A stretch of 64,000 nucleotides of DNA from Microcebus murinus (taxonomy: Eukaryota; Chordata; Mammalia; Primates; Cheirogaleidae): positions 22,452,727 to 22,516,726 of the forward strand of contig NC_134115.1 of NCBI RefSeq assembly GCF_040939455.1, written 5' to 3'. Every line of letters starts with the position of its first letter. Position 1 is the first letter of the stretch. The position numbers and the translations under genes were made by a program. Of the stretch, positions 10,584 through 24,076 are shown one piece after another. Under the pieces are notes generated by a model. That model made no database searches, was not told where the DNA came from, and saw only the letters and a program-made list of their open reading frames with translations.

Positions 10584-11640
10584 CTGATCAGTTAGAGGGG
10601 TAACAGAAAGAGAGAAAATGTGCAAAATTAGCCCTAAAGTTAATATATCATAAAATATTTTATTGAAAAAAGATACCAGTGAGTGCTTTTGCTCCTGGGG
10701 GATCAGGAGTACAGGAATGGATTTAATGAAAAGTCCAATATCTATTATCTTTGTAGTTGAAAAGTTTTCCTTGCAGGGAATCATTTTCTAATATTGTATA
10801 TATTTGAGTGAACAGCAACTACTATCTGGGATAACATTGCAAAACCACAAGCCATGCTCTGTGAATAACTACAATCCAAAATGTGTTTAAATCTCCTAAG
10901 GGCTCCTTTTAGTATCTGGGAAAGCTCTCAGACTTGGGGACTATAGAGAACCCATGAGAATAAACAGATGCTTAATGACAGACACATTTTATGAAAGTGC
11001 AATCTTTTAAAATGATTTTGAATTATCAAAATCATACGCTTGTGCTAACCACCTAAGTCCTGAATTTTTGCACAGCTGCCAAGTCCCACAGGGACAGCCT
11101 TAGCGAAGGAAGCCCCAGACCCAGCACACCTCTTTGACTCCTTTGCATGCATTCCTGAGGGCTCCTGACTTCTGTCGACATTGAACTCTGTAAGGAAAGA
11201 ATCAGCAGTACCTCCCACCTGACAGACTATGGGAATTTGTTCCTGGAGGGACTGGAAAATTCTAATCAACTACAAAGCATCACTATTAGTTACAAAGAAT
11301 TATAATTAGTTACAAATATAAAACAACAATAAGGTTAATAGAGATGCACCTAGAGGTCTCCTACTCCCACCCTCCTGGAGTTTTTGTGGGGAGTGTGCTC
11401 AGGTATCCATCTTCTCTGGGTTAGATTTACTATATGTCTCTGCCTTGGAAGAGCAGGTGATCTGTGTTTTGCAGCATAAGTGGGGTCTAGTGTTCACTTA
11501 TCATGTGACCTACCACGCGTAGATCCAACACCATTGACCTTTAGCCTGAACAAGAGCAAAACCCTGTCTCTACTCAAAATAGAAATTTTGTGCTATGTAT
11601 AGAGATATAAAAAGTGACTTTAGATGCCATCTTGTCTTTT

Positions 11641-11967
<327 letters not shown>

Positions 11968-12079
11968 CCATCTTGTCTTTTCTCCTCTTTTTCACAAATA
12001 AAAAGAGGCTTCAACAGGTGAAGTGACTGGTTTAGCCAAGTTTTCTGACTGCTGGTCTTGATGTTCTTTCTATGGAACC

Positions 12080-12420
12080 ATTCATTCCTTCAGTCATTTA
12101 CTGCGCAACTTCTATATGGCAGATGATGTGCTAGTGCTCAAAGTACAGTAGAACACAAGGTAGAAACCAGGGCATAGAGTCTTATGGGCAAATTAAGCAT
12201 CAAATGTGCTGAGGCTTGTGAGGGGGGGAAGTGCAGGGATCCAAGGGTGATCATGTGAAGGGGACCTAACCTAGACAAGGTTGGGGCAGCCCTGATGGAG
12301 GACATGAATTTGGAATCTAGATGGAAAGGGATGACATCAGCCAGACAAGGAGTGGAAACATCTCAAGTGAAGTCTCTGGGGCTAGAGAAACTCAAATGAC
12401 CAGAGGAGTAAGCAGCTCCA
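12080..12420 (-). mobile_element. L2 relic, antisense
   Basis: cattcattccttcagtcatt and later phrases follow the reverse complement of the L2 3' region. It is highly diverged. Confidence 0.55.
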
Positions 12421-12469
12421 AACAATTACAGTAATAATAAAGAAATAAAAGCAGAAATAAAAATAAGCA

Positions 12470-12620
12470 TAGTTATTATTCATTGAGTGCTTACTATACG
12501 TCCAGCCCTGCTCTAAATGGTTTATTGTTTTATCTCATTCCACCTCATTTAATTTTCGTAGTGACTCTAAAAGAGGTAACCGTTATCACCATCTTATAAA
12601 TGAGGGAGAAAACAAAATGA
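12470..12620 (+). mobile_element. MIR SINE relic
   Basis: attgagtgcttactatacgt, ctcatttaattttcgta and cttataaatgagg are MIR core phrases. Confidence 0.7.
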
Positions 12621-13710
12621 GGCATCTAGAGATAAAATGACACAGGTATACTCTTTTATAGATGAAACACAATGCAATAACTTTAATTTATACAAAGAAA
12701 TGTGTTATCTCCCGTTGTCTTGGAAATGCATAATACTCTCAATTTGTTCTTCATTTTTCTTGGTTTTATTGCAAGCAAGAATAAACACAAATAAAGCTCT
12801 TCTACCAGAAAAAATGATTTCAGTGTGATGATGATGATGGTAGCCGCCAGCTCCAGGATAAGTGAGCACCTAGGAATGGCTCAGGCTGTGGGAGATGGAG
12901 AGGAGCCTGTCTTGGACTCCGGACAATGATTTGGGAAATGCAGGCCTGGTACTGCCAAATTTTCTGAGTTTTTAAGAGAAACAAGAAACTCAAAATTTTA
13001 TTTAAAATTCCCAAATTTTAAAATTTGGTTCCAACTGAAAAAGTGTCATGTAGGCCAAATAAAATATGAATCTGGCCCACATGAGATCAAAGCAGGGGAC
13101 AGGCATATAAAAGGAGGCCGCAAGAGGAGTCATGGGTCAGGCCGCAGAGTACCTTTGAGACCATGGACTCCAATCCAATGACAGCAGAAAACTTGCAGAG
13201 GAGGTAAAGCGGGAACATGAAAGGTCACATCTGTAATCATTTGAAATGATGATCCTGTTCCTGCGGGGCTCTGACAACTTCTAAATGGCATAGCTCAGCT
13301 TCGAGAAGACCCTGACACAGCCTCTAACGTGATACTTCTCTCAAACACGTCTTGTGTCTTCCTTAGTTTGCTAGCTTTTCACTTTATCTCAACAAATCTT
13401 AGCTTCACTGTCTATCTCATGTCCGACCTCATGTTTCTAGGCCTTTCTTTCTCCTTCTCTGGGAAGACATCTCTTAGCTTCTCTCTTATCTTTTCAAGAG
13501 CAGTGAGTCTGCCTCTGCAACAAGGTGAGCAAGATTTCCGTGTCCTGACAACACGCAGGAACTTCAAGGTTGCACAGGTTCTCTAGCGAACAGCTGTCTG
13601 ATCTCAACCTTCAACCCCAGAGATGGGGCTTCTGAGGCAAACCAAACACTGGCTAGCAGGAGGAGAACAAGCTTGAGGGCAGGAAGAACAAGGAGCAGCA
13701 GCCCCCTCAC

Positions 13711-13847
13711 CTGTTCCACAGGAGGTGCAGTTGGAAGGCCCACTTCCCTGGCAGCCCTGGCAGGTGTGGTGGCATGGATGACACTGGTCTTGAAATTCAA
13801 ATTTCCATGAGGGACAGTTCAAAACACAGCGACCATCATCAAAGATG
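13711..13847 (-). CDS. PCSK5: PCSK5 PC5B-only exon (about exon 23)
   Basis: This is a 137-bp coding exon with acceptor TTTCCTCTAG and donor CAG|GTGAGG. One base completes a serine codon (human has arginine at this junction in my memory), 45 codons follow, and it ends with G. The product reads SIFDDGRCVLNCPSWKFEFQ, then DQCHPCHHTCQGCQGSGPSN, then CTSCGT. Eight cysteines and a sequon (NCT) are present, and the segment PSWKFEF...CHPCHHTC is a clear PCSK5 match. It is one repeat of the extended cysteine-rich region of membrane PC5B. If the donor is not used, the frame stays open for 35 more codons into the intron and still shows CxxC pairs. Confidence 0.96.
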
Positions 13848-14659
13848 CTAGAGGAAAAGCAGACTGTTAGAATTTAGCAGTGACTTTCCCGAATGGCCCC
13901 TACGTATCAGGACATGTGGTATTCATGTTTCACTGTACGGATTTGACTTCATTGTTCCAGAAACAAGGGGGATGCCTGGGACTGATCACTTTAGAATATG
14001 TAAGATATGAGTCACATACCCATCCTTGGCCCAAGATTTGGACCCAACAGCGGGCATGCCAGAAACAGGATGGAAAGCAATCCTGATTCTGGCTCCAAAC
14101 AAGCTAACTGGTGCCCACAGGGATTGGACCCAAATGGTAGGCCCCAGCCAAGTCTCGCCAATAGTCAGATGGAGGTCTGTAAACTTTCCATGCACTAAAT
14201 GGGCCTCTGATTCCAGAGACTTTGGAAAAAATATTTTTCCTTATCAATCAGCATGCTCATGCTCTGCAAGGGAAATGTCAGCCCCAAGGGCTCTTGAAGG
14301 GTAGAACAAAGCACTACTCTGCTGCTTAGGTGCTACTTATAAACTTGGCCTGTGCCTATTGCAAGTAATCAATGAACTCTGATTTTGAGTGTCATTTTTT
14401 GCAAGAATTTCCTGATTTATGGGGTATTGCAGTCTCTATTTTCTGCCTATGCTTGTGAATACCTACAAGGGCACTGCAGATGAGTTAGTATGTGGGCTTC
14501 TAAAATCTTTGGTTTCATACATGTACAATATATATCACAATGTCTTTGTTAATACTTTTATAGTTTTGCTTCGTTTTTCTTTGCAGAATAATCACAAGGG
14601 CAAATGTGATTAAGTAAGTTGTATCTATGAATTCTGCTCACAAAAATACAACATGTTTA

Positions 14660-14830
14660 TCAGGTGCAGGAGTCAGATAGGTAATTTGAATAGAGGAAAA
14701 GAACTGGCTCCACCCTCCAGCATTTCTAATTTAGCAGATCTTAAGGGAAGGGAGCTGAAAATTTGCATTTATGACAAGTTCCTGGGTGATGCTAATTTGC
14801 TGGTCTGGAGGGCACCCTGAGACCCACTGC
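14660..14830 (+). mobile_element. MER5A-like hAT relic
   Basis: gaaaatttgcatttatgaca, agttcctgggtgatgctaat and gagacccactg follow MER5A as remembered. Confidence 0.6.
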
Positions 14831-16198
14831 CCAGTGATAGTCTGGATTACTTTGGAATTTGCTAAATGGTTCCCAGGTAGTATAGGTGATGCCAAATTGG
14901 CATCTTGGAGAGCTTCCTTAGAACAGTAGTTATTGTATCAATTGTGTAGTTTAACTGAGCACCTAGCACATGCCCTTGGGGGCATAATGAGCTGTCCAAG
15001 CCCGGGAGAGCTGAGTGGACCTGCAAAGAAAGGGAAGGGCTTCCTTCTCTCTCCACTTCTCTCCACTCAGACTGGACACCACACAAAAGAAAGGCCAGGT
15101 AGAGGCCTCCAGTAACTTGTACCTGGAGTGTCATCAGCTTGTCTAAACCCCGCTGTTTTCAGAGCTAGAGTCAACTCTTAACTGGAGGGTGGGCCATTTG
15201 TATCCCAGATTTGGAAGAAACTGGGGAGGGGGGCAAGGCATCCTGAATAGTACGTCACTTGTAGCTTTCCAGTTTGTTCATTCCCACACCCTGTAAGTTG
15301 GTGTCCTTTGCATCCGTTTGGAAGCAGAATGGGATTCAAGCCAGCAACCTGCCACAGAAGGCCACCTCGCTCTAGGATTCCTGGCCCCTCAGATTCTGGT
15401 CACCACACCCAGCACCACTGGAGTAAACAATCCTTTTGGCCCACTGCAGAGTGTGGAGTCCCAGATCTAAACAGACACTCATGCACATCTGGCTGTCCAC
15501 ATCAAAACAGATCCCCAGCACCATGACATAGAGCTTGAAGCCTGTTCTCCCAGTCCAGATCTGTAGCTGATGGCACTAATGCCAGCAGGAGTATCCTGGT
15601 CCTCCCCTGGCTCTGGTTTCAGAGCTAGAAGGTTTTTAGAGAAATAATTTGGATGTGGCTAGATTAAAAACAAATGCAAAACCAAAAAATTTCCTATAAG
15701 AAAAAATCCCATAAGAGCTTTCTGAGGATTTTAATCAAGGAAGCTACTTGATGTTCTGCCAAAAAGGAGAATGGGGCAATAGGGGTTCATTTTCTTGCTC
15801 AATTCAGGTGAGGAAGGCATGTAAAGTACATCATCATCTTGTCCTTTACAGGAAGAGATGGCAGAGTGGTTTGGGGGGGAAATCATTTCTCTTGAGAGAG
15901 GTGATCTAATGCTCTCAATGGGAACCATTTGAAACCACCCAGCAACAGAGAAGGAAGTAGACCGTACAACACTTCTGTGCTTATGTAGGAAACAAAGCTG
16001 CCTTTCTAATTTTATTTTAAGAAAGTATCAAGTGCTTTAAACCACCTGCTCCATCTCCACCCTAAGGAAAGCTTAGGTGACATACCCAATTTTTGTAAGA
16101 GTGTGATTCTTCCTAAAGGTAGAGTGGTAGGGACGACAGTTAAGCTTAAGCGAAGGCACTGAAGTACACCACTCCCTGAGCTCTCCATCCTCCTCAAG

Positions 16199-16263
16199 AA
16201 AAATTGCTAAGAAACTTGAAGAAAAGTCCCACTGCTAAAAATTGCTAAGAAACTTGAAGAAAA
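16199..16263. repeat. Local 27-bp direct duplication
   Basis: The 27-bp sequence starting aaaaattgctaagaaacttg occurs at 16199-16225 and again, identically, at 16237-16263. Confidence 0.9.
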
Positions 16264-16596
16264 TGGCCATAGTTTTCAACAGACACCAACACATTCTCCC
16301 AAGTGGAGGAGAAGAGATATTTTATGAAAGCAGAAAATGAAACTGATGATAACTTTTTTTAAAGTCAACTCCATGCATCTCTGGGATCACCGGTCACCCA
16401 ACTCACGGATTCCTGAGACACCCAGACAAGCTCATCTCTATAGGCGAAGAGTTTCATGCCTGCTCCTGACCCTCCAGGCAGTGAACCCTTCTAGGTCGGA
16501 CACGGCTGACAGAAGGGGAGAAGGCAAAAGAAACAAGGGCTAAAGAACTGGGCAGAGATGATCTCAACATTGGCACTGAATATTCCAGAAGCCTCC

Positions 16597-16606
16597 AGGG
16601 TGTGTA

Positions 16607-16637
<31 letters not shown>
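16597..16637. repeat. (TG)n(AG)n simple repeat
   Basis: gtgtgtatgtgtgtgtgtg followed by gagagagagagaga. Confidence 0.9.
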
Positions 16638-17809
16638 CATGGCCTGTCATGGAAGAGAGGGCAAGTCAGAATTAGCTGGTCCTTTGTGCTGATTGTTGGC
16701 CTGATTAAAGCCATCGCAGAGTACTTCATATAATTTCTTGGTGCTTTAATGTTCTAACAGAATGAAATCTGGTAAAAAACAAAAAAAAAGGTTATTTTTC
16801 CTTGAAATTCATTAAAAATATCAAATAAAAACATTTGAGGGTGGGTCAGAACAAAGGTAACTATTAAATGCTTTTAATTGGTTCATTGATTCTGTAACTC
16901 CTTTAGGACGGGGCTGGGAAATTAGCTTGGGCTGTGAGAACCACAGAATCGCAGAACTTCGCATGTTACACAGAGGGGCAAAGGGAGCTTGGTCAATTGT
17001 CTTTAAGGAGCTAAAAACAAGGGTTTACAGAAGTGTAAAGGAATCATGGTAGCTGCCTTATGAAACAAAGGCTAAAGCATCCCCTAGTTCAAAAGATGTC
17101 CAAACATGCAATGGGATTTCACTGTTGGGCATGGTGGGAAGTTGGAGGAGAAAGACGACCTCATTTGGGGAATGTTGTCTATATCTTATGGTGGGCCCTG
17201 AAGCTGCTTTAAAGCAAATTCAATATTTAGAGGGATAGATATCTCAAAGAGACACTTGGAAAGTGTTCTCACGGTTAGCATGAAAAATTCTTAAGACTAT
17301 TCTTTTGTGTCTTCTTCCTTCCTTCCTCCTTCTATCTATCCTCTTTTCCTTCCTTCCTCATTCTGAGAGCTGAACCTATGAAACGGATTATGCATTTTAT
17401 CTAGTTCGATAAAACACATTTAGTGAATTATTATGTGTTGATCACTGTGGGAAATAAAGGGACGAATAAACCGCAGACCCTGCTTGCAAGGGTATCACAG
17501 TCCTGAGGAAGAATTAGGACAAAATGACCACTGTGCAATGCAGAGGTAATTTCCATCCTAGAGATGCAGCGCACCTGCCCCCGGAGCAGCCTCTTTGTCC
17601 TGGTCTGGGGAGAGATCCTGCTTCTCGCGCATGTAGCAGGGCGGCGAGGAGGCCATTCCTTCAAACGCTCACCAGGCAACAAATATTAAGCGCTAGGATC
17701 AGAGGAGCATTGACTGAAAATGCAACAGGCCTCCACCTCTTCTCATCAGAAATTCCCAGCGTCTTAGCAGAGGTGCTCATCCTATGCTCATACTTGCTAT
17801 TCCCTCACT

Positions 17810-18150
17810 AGGTTACCAAACATTTATTGAACACCTACTGTTATGGCAGTAGCACTGTGGCCGGCACTAGAGATACAAAGAGATACAAAGACAAGTATCT
17901 CGAGGGGCTTACAGTCCAATGAAGAGATGGATTGGAAAATGAATGTCTTCAAAGGCTACAAGTTACTCTGAGGGAAGCTTATGTAGAGCAAAGGGGCATA
18001 AAAAGGAAAGTTTAATTCCACCGGGAAGAGGTTAGAAATGCCTTCATAGAACAGTTCACTCTTGAACTGACTCTAGAAATGAGTAGATATTCGACCAGCA
18101 GATGGAAGTGCTGGTTAAGGGATGGACGTGCAGAAACGGATGAGATTCCA
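17810..18150 (-). mobile_element. L2 relic, antisense
   Basis: catttattgaacacctactg and the following ggcttacagtccaatgaaga match the reverse of the L2 3' end. It includes a 12-bp stutter (agagatacaa repeated at 17869-17890). Confidence 0.6.
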
Positions 18151-18427
18151 GGCATCAAAAGTGGCATCAAAGGCACCATATTCATTGATGAGAAAACCTG
18201 TTCGGTGTCCAGGGACCGGGTCCTTGCAGTAGGTACTGCCCGTCTCGGAGAGAGGATGCTACAGTGGGGGTCTGTGGTCAGACCAAGGAAAATACCTGTG
18301 TCACAGACAGGAGTGTGGTTCCTTTTCCTGCAGCCCCTCGGGGTGGCTCTAAGGTGGTGAGCGCCCCCTCCCTCCGCCCTGCGACGTACGAGCTCCCCCC
18401 ACCGGGAGACACCGAGCGGCCACTCAC

Positions 18428-18530
18428 CTTGTGACAGGGCAGCCAGTGCAGTCTTCCTGGGTTGGCCCCCGGCACCGGGCACACGAGGCTTCACAGGTGT
18501 GGCAGTGGCCGTGCTGGTCAATGTATTCTC
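18428..18530 (-). CDS. PCSK5: PCSK5 PC5B-only exon (about exon 22)
   Basis: This is a 103-bp coding exon with acceptor TTTTGCTCCCCAG and donor AAG|GTGAGT. Two bases complete a glycine codon begun in exon 57896-58011, 33 codons follow, and it ends with AG of a split codon. The product reads GEYIDQHGHCHTCEASC, then ARCRGPTQEDC, then TGCPVT. Six cysteines follow the furin-like repeat pattern and match the remembered human segment EYVDEHGHCQTCEASC. This is the first exon that makes the long membrane isoform. It lies about 39 kb from the shared exons and about 36 kb from the PC5A last exon. Confidence 0.96.
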
Positions 18531-21085
18531 CTGGGGAGCAAAACCTAGTTGTTGACTTCATTTCCATATGGCGATGCCGCCTGGGCTGTCAGTCTGAGAG
18601 CAGCAAGGCCGAGAGCAGAGAGCAGAGGCCCTGCTTGGCCTCAGCGGCCAGCCCTGAATCCTGACCTCATAGCAACTGCTCCTCTCCCCGGAGTTAGAAC
18701 TTTGAAAAGTTACGAGGCAATGACATAATTCTGAATGTAGTCAACATGTGTTACACATTTCATAAATACAGGAGGCCAAGGGGGGCTTCCTGCTGGACCC
18801 CTTTACCAAGCTCCTGCTGACTTTCCTTCCCATGAAAAGCTGAGGCCTTCTGGCTCGTGGAAGCCCCAGTTACAGTCTTAGTTTGAGTCAAGCCCTGAGC
18901 AGGACCCACCCAGATCTTGTCTTACCACCTCTCGGGGCCAGCGGTGGGGGACTTTGGTTACCGATCAGAAATGGGAGTTTTGTCCTGGCTGCCATTTGGC
19001 AGGTGTGGGCTACATCTCACCCTGAAAGAGTAGCACTGGAGAGACAGCCAGAGAATTCTCCTTTGATTGGAAAGTTTATCTTTCCCAAGGAAAAACACAA
19101 ACAGGGTCTCGCCACAGAAGCAAGTCCAACCTCACACATTTCCTGTGAGCATTTAAGAAATTAATCCCACGGCAAAAGTGGTGGAGAGAGGCCAACCTCA
19201 CTGAAGGTGAAAACCCAAAGATGGGCTTCCACTCATCGAATCCGACCCTCCTACCCACCCCACACGCATCGTCCCTGCCATTGTCTCTTTAAAAATCAAT
19301 AGACTTCTTCAGTCAGCTCTGAAGAGCCACTTTTTCTAGTTTGGAAACTGATCGTGCTCAGAAAATAGGCTTTCAGATTTTGGCAGAGTCAAAACCTTCC
19401 CTGGTCCCCACCTCCCCAGCGCCGACAGCCCTCTAAGCGTGTCTGAACCTCGTCAATCTGAGATCCAGCTGGTGTGGTGGTGGGGTAGCAGGACCCGCCC
19501 AGCGTTTAATCAAGTTGTCTCGCTGAAACTCTAAGATTCCCTGCTTGATGTATTGTAGCTGCATGGAAAAAAGTCCTGGAAACCTCGATTTGACTGGTGA
19601 CGGATGGAGGGAAATCCATCCCCCGCTGCGTTACTGAATTGATACAGTTAGAATGTAAGTGGACCTTACATACCTACCTGCTCCCCTTGCTAGCACCAAA
19701 CCACAAAGATGAAAATGATGAGACTGCTAGAGTTTGTGTCCCTACAGCAGAAAAAGCCTTTCATGTAATGTTGTTCTATTTGTTTTGTTAACTGAGAGAG
19801 AAAGCACGTGTTCCAAGTGGTGCAGGCATCTAAGAGCGGCATACCCTGCACACCCTGCAATCTGTCTTCTAGTCTTCTCAGCATTACTAAGGTACACCTT
19901 GGACCAGGAATCTCATATATAATTTTTAGGGTGGTACTGTGATTCTTGGCTCAAAAGTGAGTAGGAGAGCTCCAGGACAGCTAGGCCCCAAAGAGGGTTT
20001 GAGCAGCAGAAACAAAAGAGTACAGATAAGCAGGTTGTTCACTGCACAAGGCTCCTGCCTGCCCAAATGGTCAAGTGGAGGCTGAAATCCAGGCCATGTT
20101 TGTTTCACCATGCCATGCACTGTGGCATTGGCTGCCTCTGCCCCGGTAGGGAGCACCACTCATGAACTCACATGAAGGTGCTGAATGGATTGGTTGCACG
20201 TTCTTGGAAATTGGTAGTCCCAAGGGAGAAAAAAGCTGGGCGCTCTGTTTAGCAGGAGTGATTGATATCGAGTTGAGACTCTCAATAAGGCATCACATTA
20301 TATTTATGCAGCCTTCTTTTTATTTATTTAGGCTCCCCCCACTCCACCTCTTGTGTATTGCCCTTGCTACAGGCGCTTCCACTGCTGTTGTAGGATGCAT
20401 AACCAGCTGAGAAGCGTGATGGTCAGTCCAGGCACCAGCAAAATTAAGAACAGAGGATCCAGGGCAGACCTGGTAGGAAGAAGTATATCTTGCTTACAGA
20501 GGTCAATGCAAATAATTTGTTTTTACAGAGCTGGATGAGACCAATGTATCTTCAACAAATATATGTTGAGTGGAACAGGAATGGAGGAGAGTCACAGAAG
20601 CTTCAAAACCCAAAGACAGTGTATTCTAGAGAAATGTGATCTCATAGAGAGCACAGCTTATCCATTCATTCATTCATTCCACAGATTTAAAAAAAAAAAA
20701 TCTACACACATGCCAGGCAGTAGGAGAGATTTAGAGACATACAAAGGATAGGATTTTAAATAAAAACATCTTAATCTGCTAAACCAAATGTTATTTAGAT
20801 GGTTCTCAGCGTTATCCCATATCCATACCCAGAATCTTCTTTGCAATTACAGATGATGCATCACTAGGTTAGGCAAAGGTTAACAGGATATAACTGTGAA
20901 GATGTTAATTCTCTTCTGTATCTCCCGCTTGCCTTCTCATTGGCTTCCATATGCCAGCAGGTGGCATTCATATCTCGGCTTCGCATTTCCTTGATCTGCT
21001 CCACTATAATGACCTCTATTGGCACACACAAAGTGCCACCTTAGATATAATTAACCATAGGGATTACTCAATCTCCAAGATTTCA

Positions 21086-21392
21086 GGTTTTTTTTTTTTA
21101 TCTCATTTTTTTGAGACAGGGTCTTGCTCTGCCACCTAGGCTTCAGTGTAGTGGCATCATTATAGCTCAATGCAACCTCCAGCTCCCAGGTCCAAGCCAT
21201 GCTCAGGCCCCAGCCTCCTGCGTAGCTAGACTACAGATGCACATCACCACACTTGGCTAGTTTTTCTATTTTTTGTAGAGATGGGGTCTCACTATGTTGC
21301 CCAGTTTGGTCTCAAACTCCTGGGCTCAAATGGTTCTCCTGCCTAAGCCTCCTAAAATGCTGGGATTACAGGTGTGAGTCAGGGTTCACGGC
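21086..21392 (-). mobile_element. Old Alu (AluJ-like), antisense
   Basis: Diverged reverse Alu without the strepsirrhine spacer. Target duplication ctccaagatttca is exact at 21073-21085 and 21393-21405. Confidence 0.9.
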
Positions 21393-22919
21393 CTCCAAGA
21401 TTTCAAATATGTCTTCCAAACACACCTTCTTATGCCCTACTATGAGTCTACATCACTCCCACTGGCTCTCTACCACTGCATGGCCATCCCTTCATTCACC
21501 TTTCTCTATATCTCCACCTTGCATCCCCACTTGGGCTGGGCCAACCCATACCAAAGCCCAAGTTCCACCCTAGTCTTTCTCAAAAGGAGACATTACCTCC
21601 TAATTTGCTGATGAGATATCTGAGTTCCCTCAGCTTCCTTTTTCTCAATATCAAAATTCCTCTCCATCTTCTCCTGACTGCTCACTTATCTTCTGTGTCT
21701 GAGGAAGGCATGTCTCTCCTTCTGGCCATTGTCAGTCAACTCTCCATCTGATGTTATTAATCTTCTCTCCTCGAAATATTTCTCCACCTGCTTTCTCTGT
21801 CTTCAATCTCTTCTTCAAGTCTCCCATCATTGACTGATCTACAATAGTTCTCCCCTAACCCAAAACCTTCCCAAGCCTTTTGCCTCCCTGATAAGTGACT
21901 CTTAAAACTTGTTTTTCCCTCCTACCATTTGGAAACAAAATGGAGAAAACTTCATTGACTCTGAAGCTTATGTAAGAGAGTCAGGGCAGGACAGCTACAC
22001 TGTGCAAATCTTGCGAGTCTGCACATCTCTGCACTTTATAGAGCAAGCTCTGGCTTTAGAACAGATGAAAATGGAGGGAGCTTCCCCCATTCCCATATTT
22101 ATGTTGATGTCTAATTAGTTACATAAACAACTGCCCCCAGCCCTACAGGCCAAGTTTTCCAGCACACATTTGGAACTAAAGAAGTCAGATTCCAAGGACA
22201 TAGGGAAGTTCCTTTTTTTTTTGGTTGTTGGAGCAGCAAATTCTTGTCATCTGTCTTCATTGCACAACAAAGCTGACTGTTTATGACAGCCGTTATATAC
22301 AAAATTTTTAGAAAAAGTCACTTTTAGCAGAGACTTCAGGGGCCAATATTATGTTCTCCACCTCATCCTACAAACTCTTCTTTCTGGCATCTTCAACCAT
22401 TATTATTGTGTCCAAATTATCTTTCTCCTGTGATCAAAAATTTTCCATTCCCCTTTAGTTCCTTTCCTATCTTATCCTGCAATGGTTCAAAGGACATTGA
22501 GGAAGTAGAGTCACACGGAGAGAAATGATACTTCAAAAGTTAAAAAGACAGCTTAAAAATGAATATTTGTAAATTAAAAAAAAATTACAAGTAAGTGGCT
22601 TACTCTACTTGCTCCATCTCTTGATAACATTACAAAATGTTACCAACAAGTCTAGGTTATAAATAAAATTTACAACATCATTCAGAATAGGAGAACATGT
22701 ATCACATCATCCAAAGTTACAAAATATCATTGAAACATAACAATATTTTTGGGGTTTACATGGCTATAAGAGCCTCTTTTTCCCTGAAGAAATGCTATGC
22801 TTTCTTTTATACCTCACAGTATTTCTTTATTGATTAGAGCCTAATTTACTATAGAATTCAAGCAAGTAAATATGTACACTAAATAAATTAATAAATACAT
22901 AAGTAGATAGGTTATGATG

Positions 22920-23110
22920 TGAGTTTATTTTTAAATTTTTTTAATTTCAATAGATTTAGGGGGAACAAGTGTTTTTTGTAACATGGATGAATTGTATAAT
23001 GCAGAAGTCAGGGATTTTGGCACACCCAACACCAGAATAGTGAGCATTGTACCAAATAGGTAGATTTTTATTCCTTGCTCTCTTTCTACTCTCCCCCTTT
23101 CTTAGAATGA
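22920..23110 (-). mobile_element. L1 3' UTR fragment, antisense
   Basis: aatttcaatagatttagggg, gaattgtataatgcagaagt and cattgtaccaaataggtaga follow a primate L1 3' UTR in reverse. Confidence 0.7.
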
Positions 23111-23639
23111 CATGAATTTAAACAACTTTTTAGCAAGGTGATTAGGAAGAGAAGGTAGAAGGAACATTTGATGAGAATTCAGCTGCTCAGGTTTTGATCT
23201 GCTTAATTCAGTGAGCAACCCTGGGGTATTAAATTATCTGTAGACCTCTGTGTGAGGCTTATTTATCTGCCTCATCACTCAGATGCCAGGAATCATGGAG
23301 TGTGACTTGACTGAATGACTCTACCATCACAAGTGCTAATCAAATAATACTATACTATCTTTTTTGCAGGGATGACAATACATAGTTTCCAACTTAAGAT
23401 ACCACTGTGTGAAGACAATCTTCATTTAAAAAAAAAACAACTATCTGCTTATTTCTTTCCACCAACTACAATAAATACTCAGCAACACTCTCAACTAATT
23501 ATATGCTAATGAAGTAAGACTGTTTTTAAAGCCTCGTTAAGCATGAAGTTTTATAGCAAGGCTCAAGCTATGAGGCCATCAACTGAGACTGCAGTGTCTT
23601 TACTTTAAAGTCTACGCAATCCTTCAGCCTTAAAAAGGA

Positions 23640-24010
23640 AGGAAATTCTGACAAATGCTACAACATGAATGAACCTTGAAGACACTATGCTAAGTGAACT
23701 ATGCCAGTTGCAAAAGGACAAATATTGTATGATTCCACTTACACGAGGTATCTAGAGTAGTAAGAGTAATAGAGATGAAGTGGGATGATGAAGTGATGGT
23801 TTCCAGGGACTGGTGAAGGGGGAACTAGAGAGTCATTGTGTAATGGTATAGAGTTTCAGTGGAGGAAGATGAAAAAGCTCTGTAGATGGATAGTGGTAAT
23901 GGCTGTACAACAATGTGAATGTACTTAATGCCACAAAACTGTACACTAAAAATTGTTAAAACAGTAAATTTTATGTAACATACACTTTGCCTCAATTAAA
24001 AAAATGTCTA
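23640..24010 (+). mobile_element. L1ME-type 3' end
   Basis: caacatgaatgaaccttgaa, gtatgattccacttacacga, aatgtgaatgtacttaatgc and gtacactaaaaattg are typical of an old L1ME 3' UTR. Confidence 0.75.
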
Positions 24011-24076
24011 TCCCAATTTATTGAGGCAAAGAAAAAAAAATAAGAAAGAAATTAATTAATAAAAAAAAAATGTCTA

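Larger units (their letters stand above)
13848..18427. other. PCSK5 intron between exons 13711-13847 and 18428-18530
   Basis: No exon was found in 4.6 kb. It holds a MER5-like relic, a 27-bp tandem duplication, TG/AG and TTCC simple repeats (17325-17360) and L2 fragments (one near 17430-17510). 14000-14220 and 15130-16180 show nothing I recognise. Confidence 0.75.

Noticed and set aside
18012..18521. Minus-strand open frame of 169 residues
   Set aside because: It crosses exon 18428-18530 in a frame other than the PCSK5 frame and lacks any family similarity; the splice sites and cysteine pattern support the other frame.
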